DNA from: Epiperipatus broadwayi
Taxonomy: Eukaryota; Onychophora; Udeonychophora; Euonychophora; Peripatidae
DNA length: 64,000 bases
Direction of reading: 5' to 3'
Assembly (NCBI GenBank): GCA_028023455.1
Contig: JAQFVV010000157.1
Location: forward strand, 932,001 to 996,000
Part shown: positions 38,475-50,995 of the stretch, piece by piece
How positions within the stretch are numbered: position 1 is the first letter of the stretch
Layout: every line of letters begins with the position of its first letter
Notes under the pieces: generated by a model
Seen by the model: only the letters and a program-made list of their open reading frames with translations
Told to the model about the DNA's origin: nothing
Database searches by the model: none
Translations under genes and position numbers: made by a program

Positions 38475-38920
38475 ATGTCATTAAAATATTATTTTGATTA
38501 TTATGCTGAATGAAACACTTTTTTGAAGCTTTGTAATCATTAATGATGAAAATCTTTACTTTGGATATGTCATTGTTGAACTGATTGTCTTGCAAAGATG
38601 CAGAATGAAAATAAAATACTGTATATTCATTAACCGTATTTTAAGTTTATATTTAAAATATTGTATATAGCACTAATAATATATACTATAGTATATTATG
38701 AATAAATTCTGTACTATACAGTTTCAGTATAAAAGTTGCTATATTGCTTTTGGATGACTAGCTGTAATAACTATTCTGTGGGTCATTAATCTTACAAAAT
38801 TGCTGTGAAATTTTTTTTAAAATTTTTTATGATCATTATAGTGAAAGTAGTGGATACAAATTCACTATTGTGAATCTCACATAAAGGTCAAGTGCTAAGC
38901 AGGATAATGGTGTAAAATTT
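38475..38920. repeat. Dispersed repeat, copy 2 (first copy at 9.3 kb)
   Basis: Collinear with 9270-9715 with an extra AT-rich segment of about 60 bp near 38640-38700. Shared blocks include 'gaaaatctttactttg', 'tgcaaagatgc', 'ctgtactatacagttt', 'gatcattatagtgaa' and 'ctattgtgaatc'. No coding frame. Confidence 0.7.
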
Positions 38921-39031
38921 TTTGACTCATATAAGTTACAAAAGAAATGGGATATAGCAAACTGAGGCCTCATTTGTAGATGATAAATCATGTTGTTTTA
39001 ATAGATTGATAAAAGATATGAAGATGAATCC

Positions 39032-39088
<57 letters not shown>

Positions 39089-39887
39089 ACATAAGGTTAT
39101 TCAGAATAATGATAAATACTTACATTGAAGATTATAGTGGTATTCTACCAAGAATAACATCCACTGTGTGAGCTTTCTCAGTGGGAATCTTACATTTTCA
39201 TCAGATGTATTGTTACAAATGATGGTTTAATTGGGTTTTTAGAAAGATTAATTAGGGTGCTGACAAAGAATGAAGAATAACTTTGTTGTAGTCTATAGAC
39301 AACTGCCATGTAGATGTTTTCAAAATTTGTATTGTGAAACCAGTCAGTGTTTGGAATAGGTCTAAAATATGAAGAATGAGGAGAATGTTTTGAGTCTTCT
39401 AAAGATTATCAGGTCATAATCAAAGGATATAGCTTTCATGATATTTCCAAGATGAGAAAGGAAAAGACTTTCAATTCATAATGCAATTTTTTTAATCAGG
39501 GGATCTATATAAATTGCAAAAGCAATAATATAAATGGTTAAATCTATAGAATGGGAAATGAATGTAAACTATGGTAAATAAATAAAGAAAAATTCTATTC
39601 AATTACAGATGTTAACCAAACTTTCATTTTTGCACATTCTAAATTCATTTCTCTTAAAATTTCTTGGGCTTTAGGCAAAATTGACTTATTTTCTTCTGCC
39701 TAGTCATTCAGACTTTAACACTTCAAGATCCTGTATTATATATATAATGATAAAAGAGATCATTATTTAGAAATATATTGCATAATATTTCATGTCATTA
39801 ATTTCTAATATTACATATACATTTGTACAAGGAGGTTATCACATTAATATTATCATTGTTTGCAAAGTTATTAATTCCATTGTTTAT
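38921..39887. other. AT-rich spacer, no gene seen
   Basis: Holds the TA microsatellite noted separately. The rest shows no frame or element end. Confidence 0.45.
39033..39083. repeat. (TA)n microsatellite, about 50 bp
   Basis: Uninterrupted TA dinucleotides. Confidence 0.95.
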
Positions 39888-42370
39888 ACATCATCATCAC
39901 TTGCAACTATTATTGATCCACTGCAGGATGATGATCTCTTCACATTTAATCCAGTTTTTCTAATTTCTATCCTTCACTACAGGATGAAGATTTCTCCACA
40001 TTTAATCCAGTTTTTCTAATTTCTATTTTCTCCATAACATATCAGTAATCTTTATTTCATCCATCCTTCTTACATGTGAACTCTATAGATCTTTTTGGGA
40101 TTCAGTTTAAGACTTCAGCTGTCTACCAATTATTATCTTTTCTAGTGATATGCTTATCCCAGTTTCATTTCAGTCTCTTAATTCTTTCAATGATGTCACT
40201 GTTGCTTGTTTATTTCTCACTCGTGTCTTTTGTTTTTGATATCTTCTAATTACGCTTAATATAATTTCTTTATACCTCATTGAGTGGTTTGAAATTTTTT
40301 GTGTTAATTGTCCAAGTCTGAGATTCATAAGTTAAAAAAAACCCTCTCTTTTCAAACACCTAAGCATGTTTCCTTTTAATATTAAATTAATTATATCAAA
40401 AAGCACTCCATTCAGGTTTAATTCTATAAATAATTTCATTCATTATATTTCCATATGTATTATTAGTCTGACCATGGTATTTATTGTCATTAATTTCTTC
40501 TAATTTGTATAAATATTAATCTTTATTGGTTTTTGGAGATAATCCTTTGAACATTACTTTAGTCTTTTTAGTATTTGTCTTTAGTCCTACTTTTTTTACT
40601 TTTATCTGATAGCTTTTGCAACATTTTCTGCAACTAAATCTTATTGCAACAGCAGCATAATCTGCAAGATGTAGATCACTTAAATAATCTTTATATTTAT
40701 TTCCTTAGATTTCCTTTTTAATCTATAAAATACTTCTTATAAATATAAAAAGTTTTGGACATGTAAAGTCATCTGTTATTCACTGTAATCTTTTTAGAGT
40801 TACCATGTAATCTAAACAGTTATTATATTCTGATAACTATCCCAGGTATATCTTGATGATTCAGTACTTTAATTACCATAGAAATGATTTATCAAATTAA
40901 ATGCCTCTTCATAATTTACAAATAGTAACCCATATTCATTGTTCCTTTCTATAACTTCTTTCACTATTTAATGTGATTTATTATGTCAAAACCACTTTTA
41001 AATCCAGCTTGTTTTCTTTGGTTAATTAAAATGCAGTTTCCTGTAGACAAATCATAATTGTTCTTGATAGAAATTTTATATAGAACTAATGGAAGAGTGA
41101 TAGGTCTATAAATTCTAATATCATATTTACATCTTTTTTAAATGCCTGTATTATTATTATTATATTCTTACATTTATCTAATAGATCTTTATCTATTAGA
41201 TATTTAGTATATAACTTTGCCAACATTTTTTTAATTTTTTCATCTATTTCTTTAAGATATAATAATTGAAGATGATAGTTTGTTTTCTTATTCATTATTT
41301 CTATACAATTCTTTACAGAACTCTTCCATACATCTCTTGAGTCATCTCTTTTTTTAGTAATAGTTTCATCTTCTTATTGAAGAAATAATTTTCCTTCCAA
41401 TACCAAAATATTATTGTACACTTTTGGGGTTTTAATTTTTTTCCTTAGCTTCTTTAGCAATTCATAATTATATTTTTTTATATCTTGTTGACACTTTTTT
41501 TGAATAATTTTATAAAACTAGTTATTCAACTCTTCTTAAAGGATTCATTTTTAAAAATTTTCATATCTCTTTTTTTTTTTATTTATTACAAAAAATTTAT
41601 TGATAAATTGTTACCGTTTTATACCAGACATTTTTCTTGCAGTTGTTAATAATATATCAGTTATCTTCTTATTGATTTCATTTAAGTCCGAACTATCTTC
41701 AAAATCTATTAATATTTATTAAATTGTTTGCAAATGTTGATTTAGATTCATTGGTGTGTTTTTGAAGGTTAAAAATACCAACAGTTAATATTGTTTTTCT
41801 TAATAGTATACACCTCTCTAGTTTTATATTAATGTGTATTTTATATATCACTAATCAGTGATCACTTCTCTGTGTATAATGTATTAAAAAATGTACAATC
41901 TTGAAATATGTATTTCATATTAATGAAAATATCCATTTCTATTTAATTGTTTTTTTTTTTTAAAAAAAAAATCTGTTTTAGTCACCATAACTAAATTTGC
42001 CCATGACCGTTTTATTTTTCAATCATTTATTAATTTTAGCATTAAAGTTTTTTTATGACAATTTTAAAATGTTGTTTGATATAATCTTAAGTATTTTGTA
42101 CATCCATATAAAAATCCTCTACTTCTTTGTTACAATGAAAAATTGGAGCATCAACCTGAATATATCTGCATTTAGTATTTTTCAAACTATATTGTAGCTA
42201 GGCAGTAGAATACTACACTAACTACTAAAATTTTGCATCATTAATGAGAATTTTTTCTTATTTGGCATTCTCCTAATACAATTCTAATATGTTGACCAAA
42301 TTTAAGGCTATATTATAAACACTAATGAGCACTTTTCCAACAATTTCTGTAGTTTTTCTATTGGTATATC
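39888..42370 (-). pseudogene. RTE non-LTR retrotransposon, near full-length relic
   Basis: Read from 42370 down: endonuclease pieces IQVDAPIFHCNKEVEDFY (about 42160-42105) and 'VMGKFSYGD' (about 42010), then a SDH-like site near 41860; a linker; RT block LAKLYTKYLIDKDLLDKCKN (about 41225-41165); YRPITLPLVLYKI (about 41105); QRKQAGFKSGFD (about 41015); 'GLLFVNYEEAFN' (about 40920), whose first aspartate of the family pattern VDYEKAFD is replaced by Asn; active-site region LHLADYAA (about 40660) where the usual FADD is changed; 'KKTKVMFKG' (about 40560); and the C-terminal RTE tail, ending in a (ATG)n repeat at 39888-39900. Many frameshifts. This is the most complete of at least six RTE copies in the window. 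Confidence 0.8.
39924..40027. repeat. 56-bp tandem duplication inside the RTE 3' end
   Basis: 'caggatgatgatctcttcac' at 39924 and 'caggatgaagatttctccac' at 39980 start two copies that both continue 'atttaatccagtttttctaa'. The other RTE tails in the window (for example 43600) have one copy. Confidence 0.85.
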
Positions 42371-43550
42371 TCAATTTACCTTTCTGTTGTGTTTACATGT
42401 AAATATAATAACACAGAGTCATATAAATGCAATTAAAATATTTATTCCACATGTATATACAATATTTACAAATATATACCATACACCTGATGCACTGGTA
42501 TTTGGTTGTCATACAACTATTAATGTAAGGGGTTTCAGATGCCCTTCTAGGTTTACTTAACACTTTAGCTGTACAATGACAGCTTGCCTCATATGTACAT
42601 ACAATGACATTTCCAGATATTCTTTAATAGTTTGCCTCATGTCTAATTTACATTTCAGCAGCTTCCAGTTCTGGTGTGAACTTGCTTCACTATTTTAGCC
42701 ATATAGTGAACAATGTGCATAGTGCTGTTCAATTTTCTAACAGTAACTTTTTGTTGTCTAACTTTACTTCCAACTGGACTGCCTATTTATAGTCAGATCC
42801 CCTATCCATGCTGAAAATAATTGGATTCATTGAGCATCATCATTCATTTGATATATTTTTTATCTTTTCATATATCAATTGGTTTGTGTCAATGAATGCT
42901 CAGTCCGATCAAGATAAACTGGACTAGTTCATTATTTGAAAATAATTTGAGATACAATACTTAGCATTATTATCGGAATAATTAATTTATTAAATTTTTA
43001 ATATATAATGTCTTCTGATTCAGTTTAAAAAACGAAAAGAAAACGATCAAAATAGTTTTTAAAAATTAATTACTTTGATAGCTGTTTATGGATCATAGTT
43101 TATTTTTTCTTAATCAAAGCAAATTATTATCCATATCTCACTTTCATAGGAAATTTATAGTTTACTTTATATCTTTAAAGTGCTATTCAAAATGCATATT
43201 TTGTTCTTACAGTGTATCTCTTATTTAACCAGTTTGATATCTTGTCATGAACCGGAAAGCTTGTTTAATAATAACAGGACCAATTTTAAAGGAAGATGGC
43301 TAGAAACGTAAAGTAGGTAAAACTGAGAAAAACTATTTAATATAATAATTGTTTAAATTAAAAATTAACAAAAAATGTATGAAAATATTAAATGAATTTT
43401 AAATTGTATGAAGTTCTATAAAAAAAAAAAGCAATATGAATACAAGTGCTCTTTGTTTGGAAAACAGTCATGAAGATTAAAATTTTTACTGATTGGAAAT
43501 ATATAGATTTCATTTTAGTCTATGTATAAGAGATTTTTTTTTTAAACTAT
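42371..43550. other. Spacer, no gene assigned
   Basis: 42480-42950 is less AT-biased than its surroundings, with no readable frame. The rest is AT-rich. Confidence 0.4.
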
Positions 43551-43970
43551 CATCATCATTTTCAACATTGATTCACTACCGAAATGATTATCTCTACAAA
43601 TCTAATTAATCCAGTTTTTCTTAACTCCAACTTTTCTTCCTCACTTCACATCAGCAAAAGCCCTTATTTCATTCACCCATCTCATATATGGTCTTTTTTT
43701 AAAAGCTCTTGGGATTCTGTTTAAGATTTCAACTATTCATCTATTATCTCTTCTAGCAATACTTTCAACCTAGCTCCACTTCAGTTTTTTGTTTGATTGA
43801 TGTTAGTAATACTTATTTGTTCTCTCATCCATGAATTTTGTTTTCAATTCCTTCTTGTTACTTCTAACATCTCTCCATACTTTGCTGAGTGACCTGAAGT
43901 GTCCGTATTACCCTTCTGTTAAGTATTCAAGTTTTAGATCCATAAGTAAGAATTGTTAAAACACATTTTT
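43551..43970 (-). pseudogene. RTE C-terminal and 3' tail fragment
   Basis: Begins catcatcat (3' tail of a minus-strand RTE) and runs parallel to 39890-40330. Shared phrases include 'taatccagtttttct', 'atttcattcacccatct/catccatcct', 'ttgggattctgtttaag' and the region for the RTE C-terminal '-RIKRLK--W-GH' pattern. It ends near 'agatccataagtaag'. Heavily 5'-truncated, no intact frame. Confidence 0.75.
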
Positions 43971-43984
43971 AACTATATATATAT

Positions 43985-44560
43985 ATATTATAACAAAATG
44001 AAAATGTGCTGAGCTCTTATTTAATAGCTAACAGATTTGATTGGCATTTGTTACAGAATGAAAATGAGCCATGAAAGAATGACCCTGGTTTAATAACGTC
44101 CCACGAATTGCAGTGACATTTGTAATAGAATAAAATTGTAACCTAATTGTTAATTATCATTTGCAACGAATTGGAAATGAAAACAACAATAAACTATACT
44201 ATCCTATAAATAATATTATGTCTATATTGGACAGCCATTTGTAACAGAATAAAATGATAACAAAGGATGAGGAAGATAAATTTTAGTATTCTTCATGAAT
44301 TGAGACACGGTTTATAACGTTATAAAACGTCGTCCTAAACGTTAAAAGCTATTTATATCTGAATAAAATAATTCTTGAATGAATAAAAAGAATGACCTTA
44401 AAATACTCTACCAATTCAGAAGCTGTTTGTAACAAAATGAAAATGATAAGAATAAGTAATGAAAACTTTAATATAATTTGAAAATTTAAAATATTAATTA
44501 TAATTAAGTAAAATATAATCCAATAGTTGATCGTTAATGGTACTTGAATAAAATGAAAAT
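43985..44560. repeat. Degenerate tandem array with motif CATTTGTAACAGAATAAAAT
   Basis: The motif recurs in diverged form at about 43989, 44050, 44118, 44167, 44230, 44350, 44420 and 44540, with spacings clustered near 60-70 bp and some units missing or expanded. It looks like an old minisatellite with a unit of about 60-70 bp. Confidence 0.6.
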
Positions 44561-45516
44561 AATGCTAATGAAAATAAAGATAATACTAACGAAGTAATAA
44601 TATCTTAAAATAATAATATGCCCTTATTAAATAAATCAGTTGGAATGAAATGACATACTTAAGAATGATAAAAAAATTTGCTAACCTGCAAATTTATGTA
44701 TATTAATCTGTTTTTAATAAAATCTATAAAACTTTCTCTTTTAAAAAACTTTGTAAATTCATAATCTCAAATTGTAATAAAAATGAAATATCTCAATATT
44801 AAACTATAATAAAATACTATACACAAGATCGATTAATTTAGTATATATCACCACCTTTGCCAACTTCTAATAATATAACATAAAATCAACCCTTTAAATA
44901 ACTCTCAACTAAATGAAAGATTTTTATTTGAAGCTTATGCAAATACTATTAACTAATTACTGCTAATTCTCTTTCAAACCAATAAAGTTAAATTGCTAAA
45001 TTTTAAATCATAATTACCTTAATATGTCTAATATTAATAATAATGTATTATAATCAAATGTCAATTTCAGAACTTAATATTTAAATTAAATTTATGATCT
45101 ATGCAGATGAGCTTTTAAATGTAATTAAAAAATCACTTTACTTAACGAACTTCAAATATTAATTTTGATATATACTATTACCAGCTTTATAATATAATAA
45201 GATTACCATCTTTATAAGTAAATACTAACTTAATATAAAAAAAAGGGAATATGCAAGCATCCAACTATAATTGTTGGTATCTTAAATAATTACTATATTT
45301 GCACTTTGAAATTATCGAATCAGTTCAGATATAAATTTCTATACTAACATATCTGTTACATATAATCAATAAAATAATTATAACAAACTTCTAATTATTA
45401 CATAAAATATATGTCTGTTCTAAATAATAAGATATTAAATTTACTACAAAGAAAATAATATGTGATCGTATAAGCACCGATCCTATGGTTTAATTTCTGG
45501 ATTGTTATATAATTAC
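44561..45516. other. AT-rich spacer, no gene seen
   Basis: Low-complexity AT sequence, no frame. Confidence 0.5.
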
Positions 45517-45672
45517 TTATAAGGAATTCGAACTCAGACTTTCACACAACCCTCAACTCTCCGTGCCATCTCCACCTGATCATACACATGTTGAAAAGAT
45601 AAATAATCACCAATATGAGATGGCATGGAGAGTTAAGGGTTGTATGAAAGTCTGTGTTCGAATTCCTTATAT
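45517..45672. mobile_element. Foldback element, copy C (short)
   Basis: Arms 45518-45572 and 45617-45671 are close inverse complements (outer taaggaattcgaac / ttcgaattcctta) around about 45 bp. The left arm and loop are related to 5244-5335 + 5901-5925 of copy A and to copy D, so this is an internally deleted member. Confidence 0.85.
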
Positions 45673-45785
45673 TACATTATATATGTGCAGGTGTGGGTAA
45701 GCCGCTATAGTATATTAATTTACATAATTACTTATAACTGAAACACACAGGCTTATTATATACCTGTGTTTATCTATGTAATATA

Positions 45786-46100
45786 TAGGGTATATGAGCA
45801 CAGACTTTCACATGACCCACCACTCTCCACACTATCTCATAACACTGATACCCTTGAACACACATATGTTGAAAAGATAAATAATCACCAATATACGTAT
45901 TTCATGCTAAACCAGCAATCATCAGTTGTTCCAGATTACCATCTCTTCACATATATGCTATAAGTGCTCAGATATATATTAAGATAGCCAAACCTTATTC
46001 TTTAATGGATAGGCTTCAATCTACTCCACACTCCAACTCTTCAACCGTCCATCCAATTGAAAATCTGATGATGGAATGCTCAAAGGCCACCCTGAGACCG
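45786..46100. mobile_element. Foldback element, copy D (left half, uninterrupted)
   Basis: Collinear with the left arm of copy A: 'gagcacagactttcac', 'ctctccacactatctcat', 'cacatatgttgaaaagataa', 'catcagttgttccag', 'taagtgctcagatat', 'ctttaatggataggcttcaa' and 'cactccaactcttcaacc'. It reads directly from 'gttgaaaa' to 'gataaataat' where copy A carries 5336-5900, giving the empty site. The right arm is mostly lost. Confidence 0.8.
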
Positions 46101-48305
46101 AGATTCTTTATATATTGCCAAAATAATCGATAACCTACGAATAGGAGGATAATATTTTAAATCAAATTTATAATTACTTAAATTTAAGATATAAATTTAA
46201 ATTTAGATCATTTAACTCTTATATTCCATGCATATAAAATAAATGATTATTTAATTTAAAGCATAATAACCAGATATATTTTTAAATATTATACAATTAT
46301 ATACATAGGTAAAGAAATTATACATATATAGCATACGACCAGATGACTTGATTAATCGTCCCCCAATATGACATTTCAAAGTAATATCACAGTTCCAATG
46401 TCTATTCCTTGAATTATAATTAGGCGATTTTTATTACTTCAAATAAAGTGGAAGGATCTTGAAAAGTTAACTGATATACAACACATTTTATAAATTATAA
46501 TATTTTCCAAATCTTACGGTTATTCTTTTGTTTAACAGGCATTTGATACTATAAGACATTATAAATGAACAGAAACTCTTCTACTCATGCCAATGCAATG
46601 CAAATTAAACCAATTTTAAACTTATGTTGAAATAATTAACCAATATCACAAAACTATATCGACAGATGAAAATGATCATTATATACAATTTTCTGTTGTT
46701 AGCTTTTATATCCCATTATTACAATGTAAGGGATATCCATTTTTAGTAAAGAAATATCCAGATGATTTTGAACACATTCTCTTTCCTCTATCAAATTCTC
46801 AATAAATTTGTCCAGTTTTCTGGACAAATATTATTATTCTTACCCCATCATTTTATATATAGTTAATAAATAAATACTTTTAAAATTAAATTTAAAAAAA
46901 TATATAAAAAAACATGGATTTGCTTCTCTTGAAGTCAGGACATAACCATTCAAACCATTCAGTTCTATTTATAATTTTAATTGATGTCATAAAAACTAAA
47001 ATAATGCTATTTTATAATTCTATTGTCAAATTTATCCTGCATTCCAAAAGTAAAATTTTATTACACAACAGTAATAACAAAAAAAAATATTTCACAATTA
47101 TTACATATAATAAATAATATTTATGTTTTTAAAATACAAATAATATTCTTTTACTTCAACATAAACTAAATTAACTTATATTACATATTTACCATACTAT
47201 ACTGGAAATATATATTCTAAACATATCTCCCCAGTATAATAAATATTACATATATTATATAAACAAAATAAAAGACATACATAAGACATTAAATATTTGG
47301 GTTTATTATTTGTAATCTACTATTAAGAAGAAATAATAATTTTATCAAATTTATAAATTTTATCATTTATATAAATGAATAAAATCAATTCATAATTTTT
47401 ATATTGTAATTAATAAAAAAATATTTCTTGCTTTAAAATTCTTGTTGTCATAATAACATATTTCATTGCTCCTAGGACAATACATTCACTATTAAAATCT
47501 GTTGAGAAAAAAAAATTACAATTGACATTCCATTACATATTGAAATTCATTTTAAATTTCAGTAAGTACAATATATATATAATGTGCCTTTGAAGTCAAA
47601 TAACTTGATAGTAATCATATTAATAGCATTTTATCTATTTATGAAAATTTCAACATATTCTACAGGAATAGCTTAAACTGCTTTTCTCCTTGCACTTTGA
47701 AATAATTTTGAACTCACCTGACAGTAATTCTTATTAACATCATCCTGCATTTGCTCATTAACAAAGATATTAGTGATATGTTTTTAAGTTAAAAAAATTA
47801 AAGCAAATAGAAGAAAATAAACTGTAATAAAAGAAAAGCAATATAGTTAAGAAAAAAGTAGAAATAAAGATTTCACTGGAGAAATGATCAGTAATCAATA
47901 CAAGACAGTTTGACAAATCATTTTCATAATTGTGAATCCATGAGAATATTTGTATAATTGTTTATATATTGATTATATTATAAATGTAGATTAAAAAAAT
48001 CATCCAAAATTTTGTAATATAGTTTATTGATTTTGTGATTAATTTAGTGTTTAATAAATTAATTTACCAAATTTAATTAATCTGAGCCAAATAGAAATAA
48101 AGGTAAATGTCATTTATTATATTTGTAAATAATGTTTAAGTATTTTATTAATACCTGCAGTAGGGAACAGTTGTGTAATTGCTACTTTTGGTCATGTCTG
48201 TTTTTTTTTTTAAATAAATAGTGAGGATATGAAGTTCATGATATTTCTTTCATTCTTTATTACCTACATTATTTTTTTCCATTATCTATCAGAAAAATTT
48301 AGATT
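46101..48305. other. AT-rich spacer, no gene seen
   Basis: Contains a perfect 10-bp stem with a 4-base loop, atttgtccag-tttt-ctggacaaat, at 46806-46829. Otherwise no structure or frame. Confidence 0.5.
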
Positions 48306-48312
48306 AGTCTAG

Positions 48313-48403
48313 AGTTGGTGGCCTAGTGGTTAGCATAGCTGCCTTGCAAGCAGCTGGCCCGGGTTCGCTTTCCAGTCAATGCTTTGACATATGGAAAAAA
48401 AAA
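48313..48403 (+). mobile_element. tRNA-derived SINE
   Basis: The A box tggcctagtggt (48319-48330) and B box ggttcgctttcc (48362-48373) are spaced as in a tRNA gene. 'gccttgcaagcagctggc' supplies an anticodon-arm-like hairpin. After the tRNA-like part comes 'caatgctttgacatatgg' and an A run. The 3' body matches the copy at 22738-22822. It is a SINE and not a tRNA gene, because the acceptor stem does not close and there is a shared non-tRNA tail with poly(A). Confidence 0.8.
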
Positions 48404-48689
48404 TTAAATTAAGCTTTAGTGTTAGTATATGTATATAGACTTGTAATATTTTTTGTAATCCTTTTTCTTATTAGGCATTATAAATTTATTGCAGAAATGA
48501 TTAACCATGCTTTTGATTCATTGGTTTTTATATCTAATTTCTTTGAGCAAATTTTCTCTTATGTGGATTTTTTTTCTTCAAATCTTTCAATATCCAGGTT
48601 AAGATCCAGCCATCAGTCACTTTGTTTCTAAAAACATATCAGTATTAACCTCTCAACGATGCCATCTTATTCGTGTATTTTGATTTAAA

Positions 48690-49950
48690 ATTTACTTGCA
48701 TAACTCTGAAGGACATTTATTTTTATTTTATTTGTGATCCATAATTTTTATATTACTATTTCTTTAGGCATCCATCCATATAACTAAGTACTGATAAAGC
48801 ATATTTATTAAAGAAACTTTCTTTTTAGGCCTACAAGAACATTTTTTCAATGTTATTTTTAATAAATGAATTTTATATTTCTAAGCTCATTCATTGTTTT
48901 TGACAATTAATTACATTAATAATATTAACAATGTATTTATAATTGTTAATTTCTTCTAATTTATTACAGATATTTTTTTTCTTTCATTTTGAAAATTCAT
49001 TGATCATTACTTTTACTTTTTAATCCTTCCTATATTTCTGCTTTGATTAAATAGCTTTTATAACATTTCTTACAGTTCTAAATATTATTTGCAAAATAAC
49101 TCTTTCATCATCTGCAGAGTAAAAATGAATTAAATAATCTCTTTACTTCCTTTGTTTTCCAATTTAATATATAAAGTATAATAAAATACTGTAAAAAGCT
49201 TTTCAGAAATGAAATTACATAACCATACTCTTTTAATAGTTTTTATTATTATTAATTTTACTATGGAGTTTAGTTATTGTTTTTGCATTTTGATAAATAT
49301 TCTTTAAAATTTTTTAATATTTTATAGCTTTATTCACAGTAAAAATGTGTATAAAATCAATTGCCTTTTTACAATCTACAATTCAGTTACAAAGGACATT
49401 TGTTATTCATTGAGTGTTATATGTATACATAGATAATTTTTTTTATAATCTATTGTATTATAGTCACTTATATTTACCATATTTTTTTGATTGATTTGAA
49501 AAAAATCCCAGTAAAAGTTTTGCACTATTTTAATATATATATATCTTATAGAAGACTGATAGATTTGTAAAGCCTAATATCTTCTTTTTCTCCTACTTTA
49601 TTTCATTTATTTTGTATATACTTATAATTAATTTAGAGATTTATTACAAAATATTATCAATAATTTCTTATAATTTTTGTTAATTTCTTATAGAATATCA
49701 TCAATGATTTTTAAATTATTGTCTGAAGATTTCACTTTTTTTTTGTAATTTAATTGCATGTTTTTCTGGTTTTTTAAATTTTTTTTATCATCATATAGTT
49801 TTTACTCTCCAGTGAGTTATAAGTAAGTTAACTGACTATAAATGTAGAATGAGTTCCTATATCTTGCTGGGAATTATTCAGTACTTCTGCATTATTTCAT
49901 CTAATTCTGGCTATTAAAAGTTATATTTATTTATGTATGTAGTTTTTTTG
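48690..49950 (-). pseudogene. RTE retrotransposon relic, highly decayed
   Basis: Runs parallel to 40400-41500 of the long minus-strand RTE. Shared phrases: 'gttaatttcttctaattt', 'tagcttttataacatttctt', 'atcatctgcaga' (active-site region), 'tcaattgcctttttacaatc' and 'gaagactgatagatttgtaa'. No open frame survives beyond short pieces. It ends about 15 bp before the TIR of the MITE at 49966. Confidence 0.65.
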
Positions 49951-49965
49951 CAAAATGTTTCCACA

Positions 49966-50995
49966 TACACTTGGGTCTCGTTTTATGCGATAGATAGGTT
50001 CCTCAGAAAACACGCGCAAACGAAATTGCGCAAAAATAGACATAACTTACATTGAAAAAGGGGGGATGCAGTCTGTGATTTTTCAAAATTCGCGTAAAAG
50101 CAAAGCACCAACGTAAAATTACTTTAAAATTCGCGCAAAAAAAAAAAAAAGGAAATAAAATATGACTAATAAAAAAATTTCAAATTTGAAAAAAAATTGA
50201 TACAAGACAAACTTTTTTTTAACTATAACATTTAATTTTATTCAAAATAATACGTTCATTTGCAAACAACTAGCGCCAACTTCACACTCATGTTGTAACA
50301 GTGGTTTTCTGATGACAACGTAATTAGTAATTCATCTTTGAGACGATGATTTTATTAATTGTTTATGAAACTAACAACTAAAAATTAAATTCTTATTTTT
50401 GTCTTTAATTTTCAATTCCATTTAAAAATCAAATTTCACATTAATTTCAAGTCGCAGTAAGTAATTTTTAAATTGTTAATTACAATTAAAAATCAGATTT
50501 TAATTTTTAATTGTCAAATTTAATTGTGCCCACTGCTATTACTGACCTTTTAAAAATAAACTTGTGGACACTAAATGATTAATAATTGATTACGTTTTTT
50601 TTTAAAAAGCAAAGACAGAATGTGATTTAAAATGCAAAATTAACATGTACAATGTTTGAACAAATTTACATTATAATCTTGTAAAATTTAATGGGTGTAA
50701 ATATAAAATGTGGAAATTATGATTTTAATTTCATTATTGCATAAAATCTTACTATTATAAAGCACTGAAAATATTGAAATTACTAAGATGCAAATCGAAT
50801 TCCAATAATGTGCTATTACTTTCAATATAATGTAAGTGCGCGAAATTTATTATTTAAAGTAATAGCGCATTATCGGAGTTCATACACCTAGGTCTCTTTT
50901 TATGCGGACTTATGTAACACACTTCCGGTGAAACACGAATCACGTAACTTCAAAATCGTGTTAAATAAGTTCGTGTAAAAAGAGACCCAGGTGTA
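49966..50995. mobile_element. TA-flanked MITE, copy 1
   Basis: Starts TACACTTGGGTCTCGTTTTA and ends with the inverse of TACACCTGGGTCTCTTTTTA, so about 20-bp TIRs flanked by TA, as in Tc1/mariner-type insertions. The body is highly similar to copy 2 (61474-62418) over most of its length. There is an internal inverted repeat around 'ccaataatgtgctattact' and its inverse (about 50800-50875). A third terminus-like sequence (tacacctaggtctcttttta) begins at 50883, so 50883-50995 looks like a 113-bp mini-element of its own. No transposase frame. Confidence 0.85.

Noticed and set aside
42480-42960. DNA element with ends tgagcat/atgctca
   Set aside because: The paired stretch is only about 7 bp and no matching outer ends or target duplication were found.
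48313-48386. Functional tRNA gene
   Set aside because: A and B boxes are present, but the acceptor stem does not pair and the downstream body is shared with another copy at 22.7 kb, so a SINE is the better reading.
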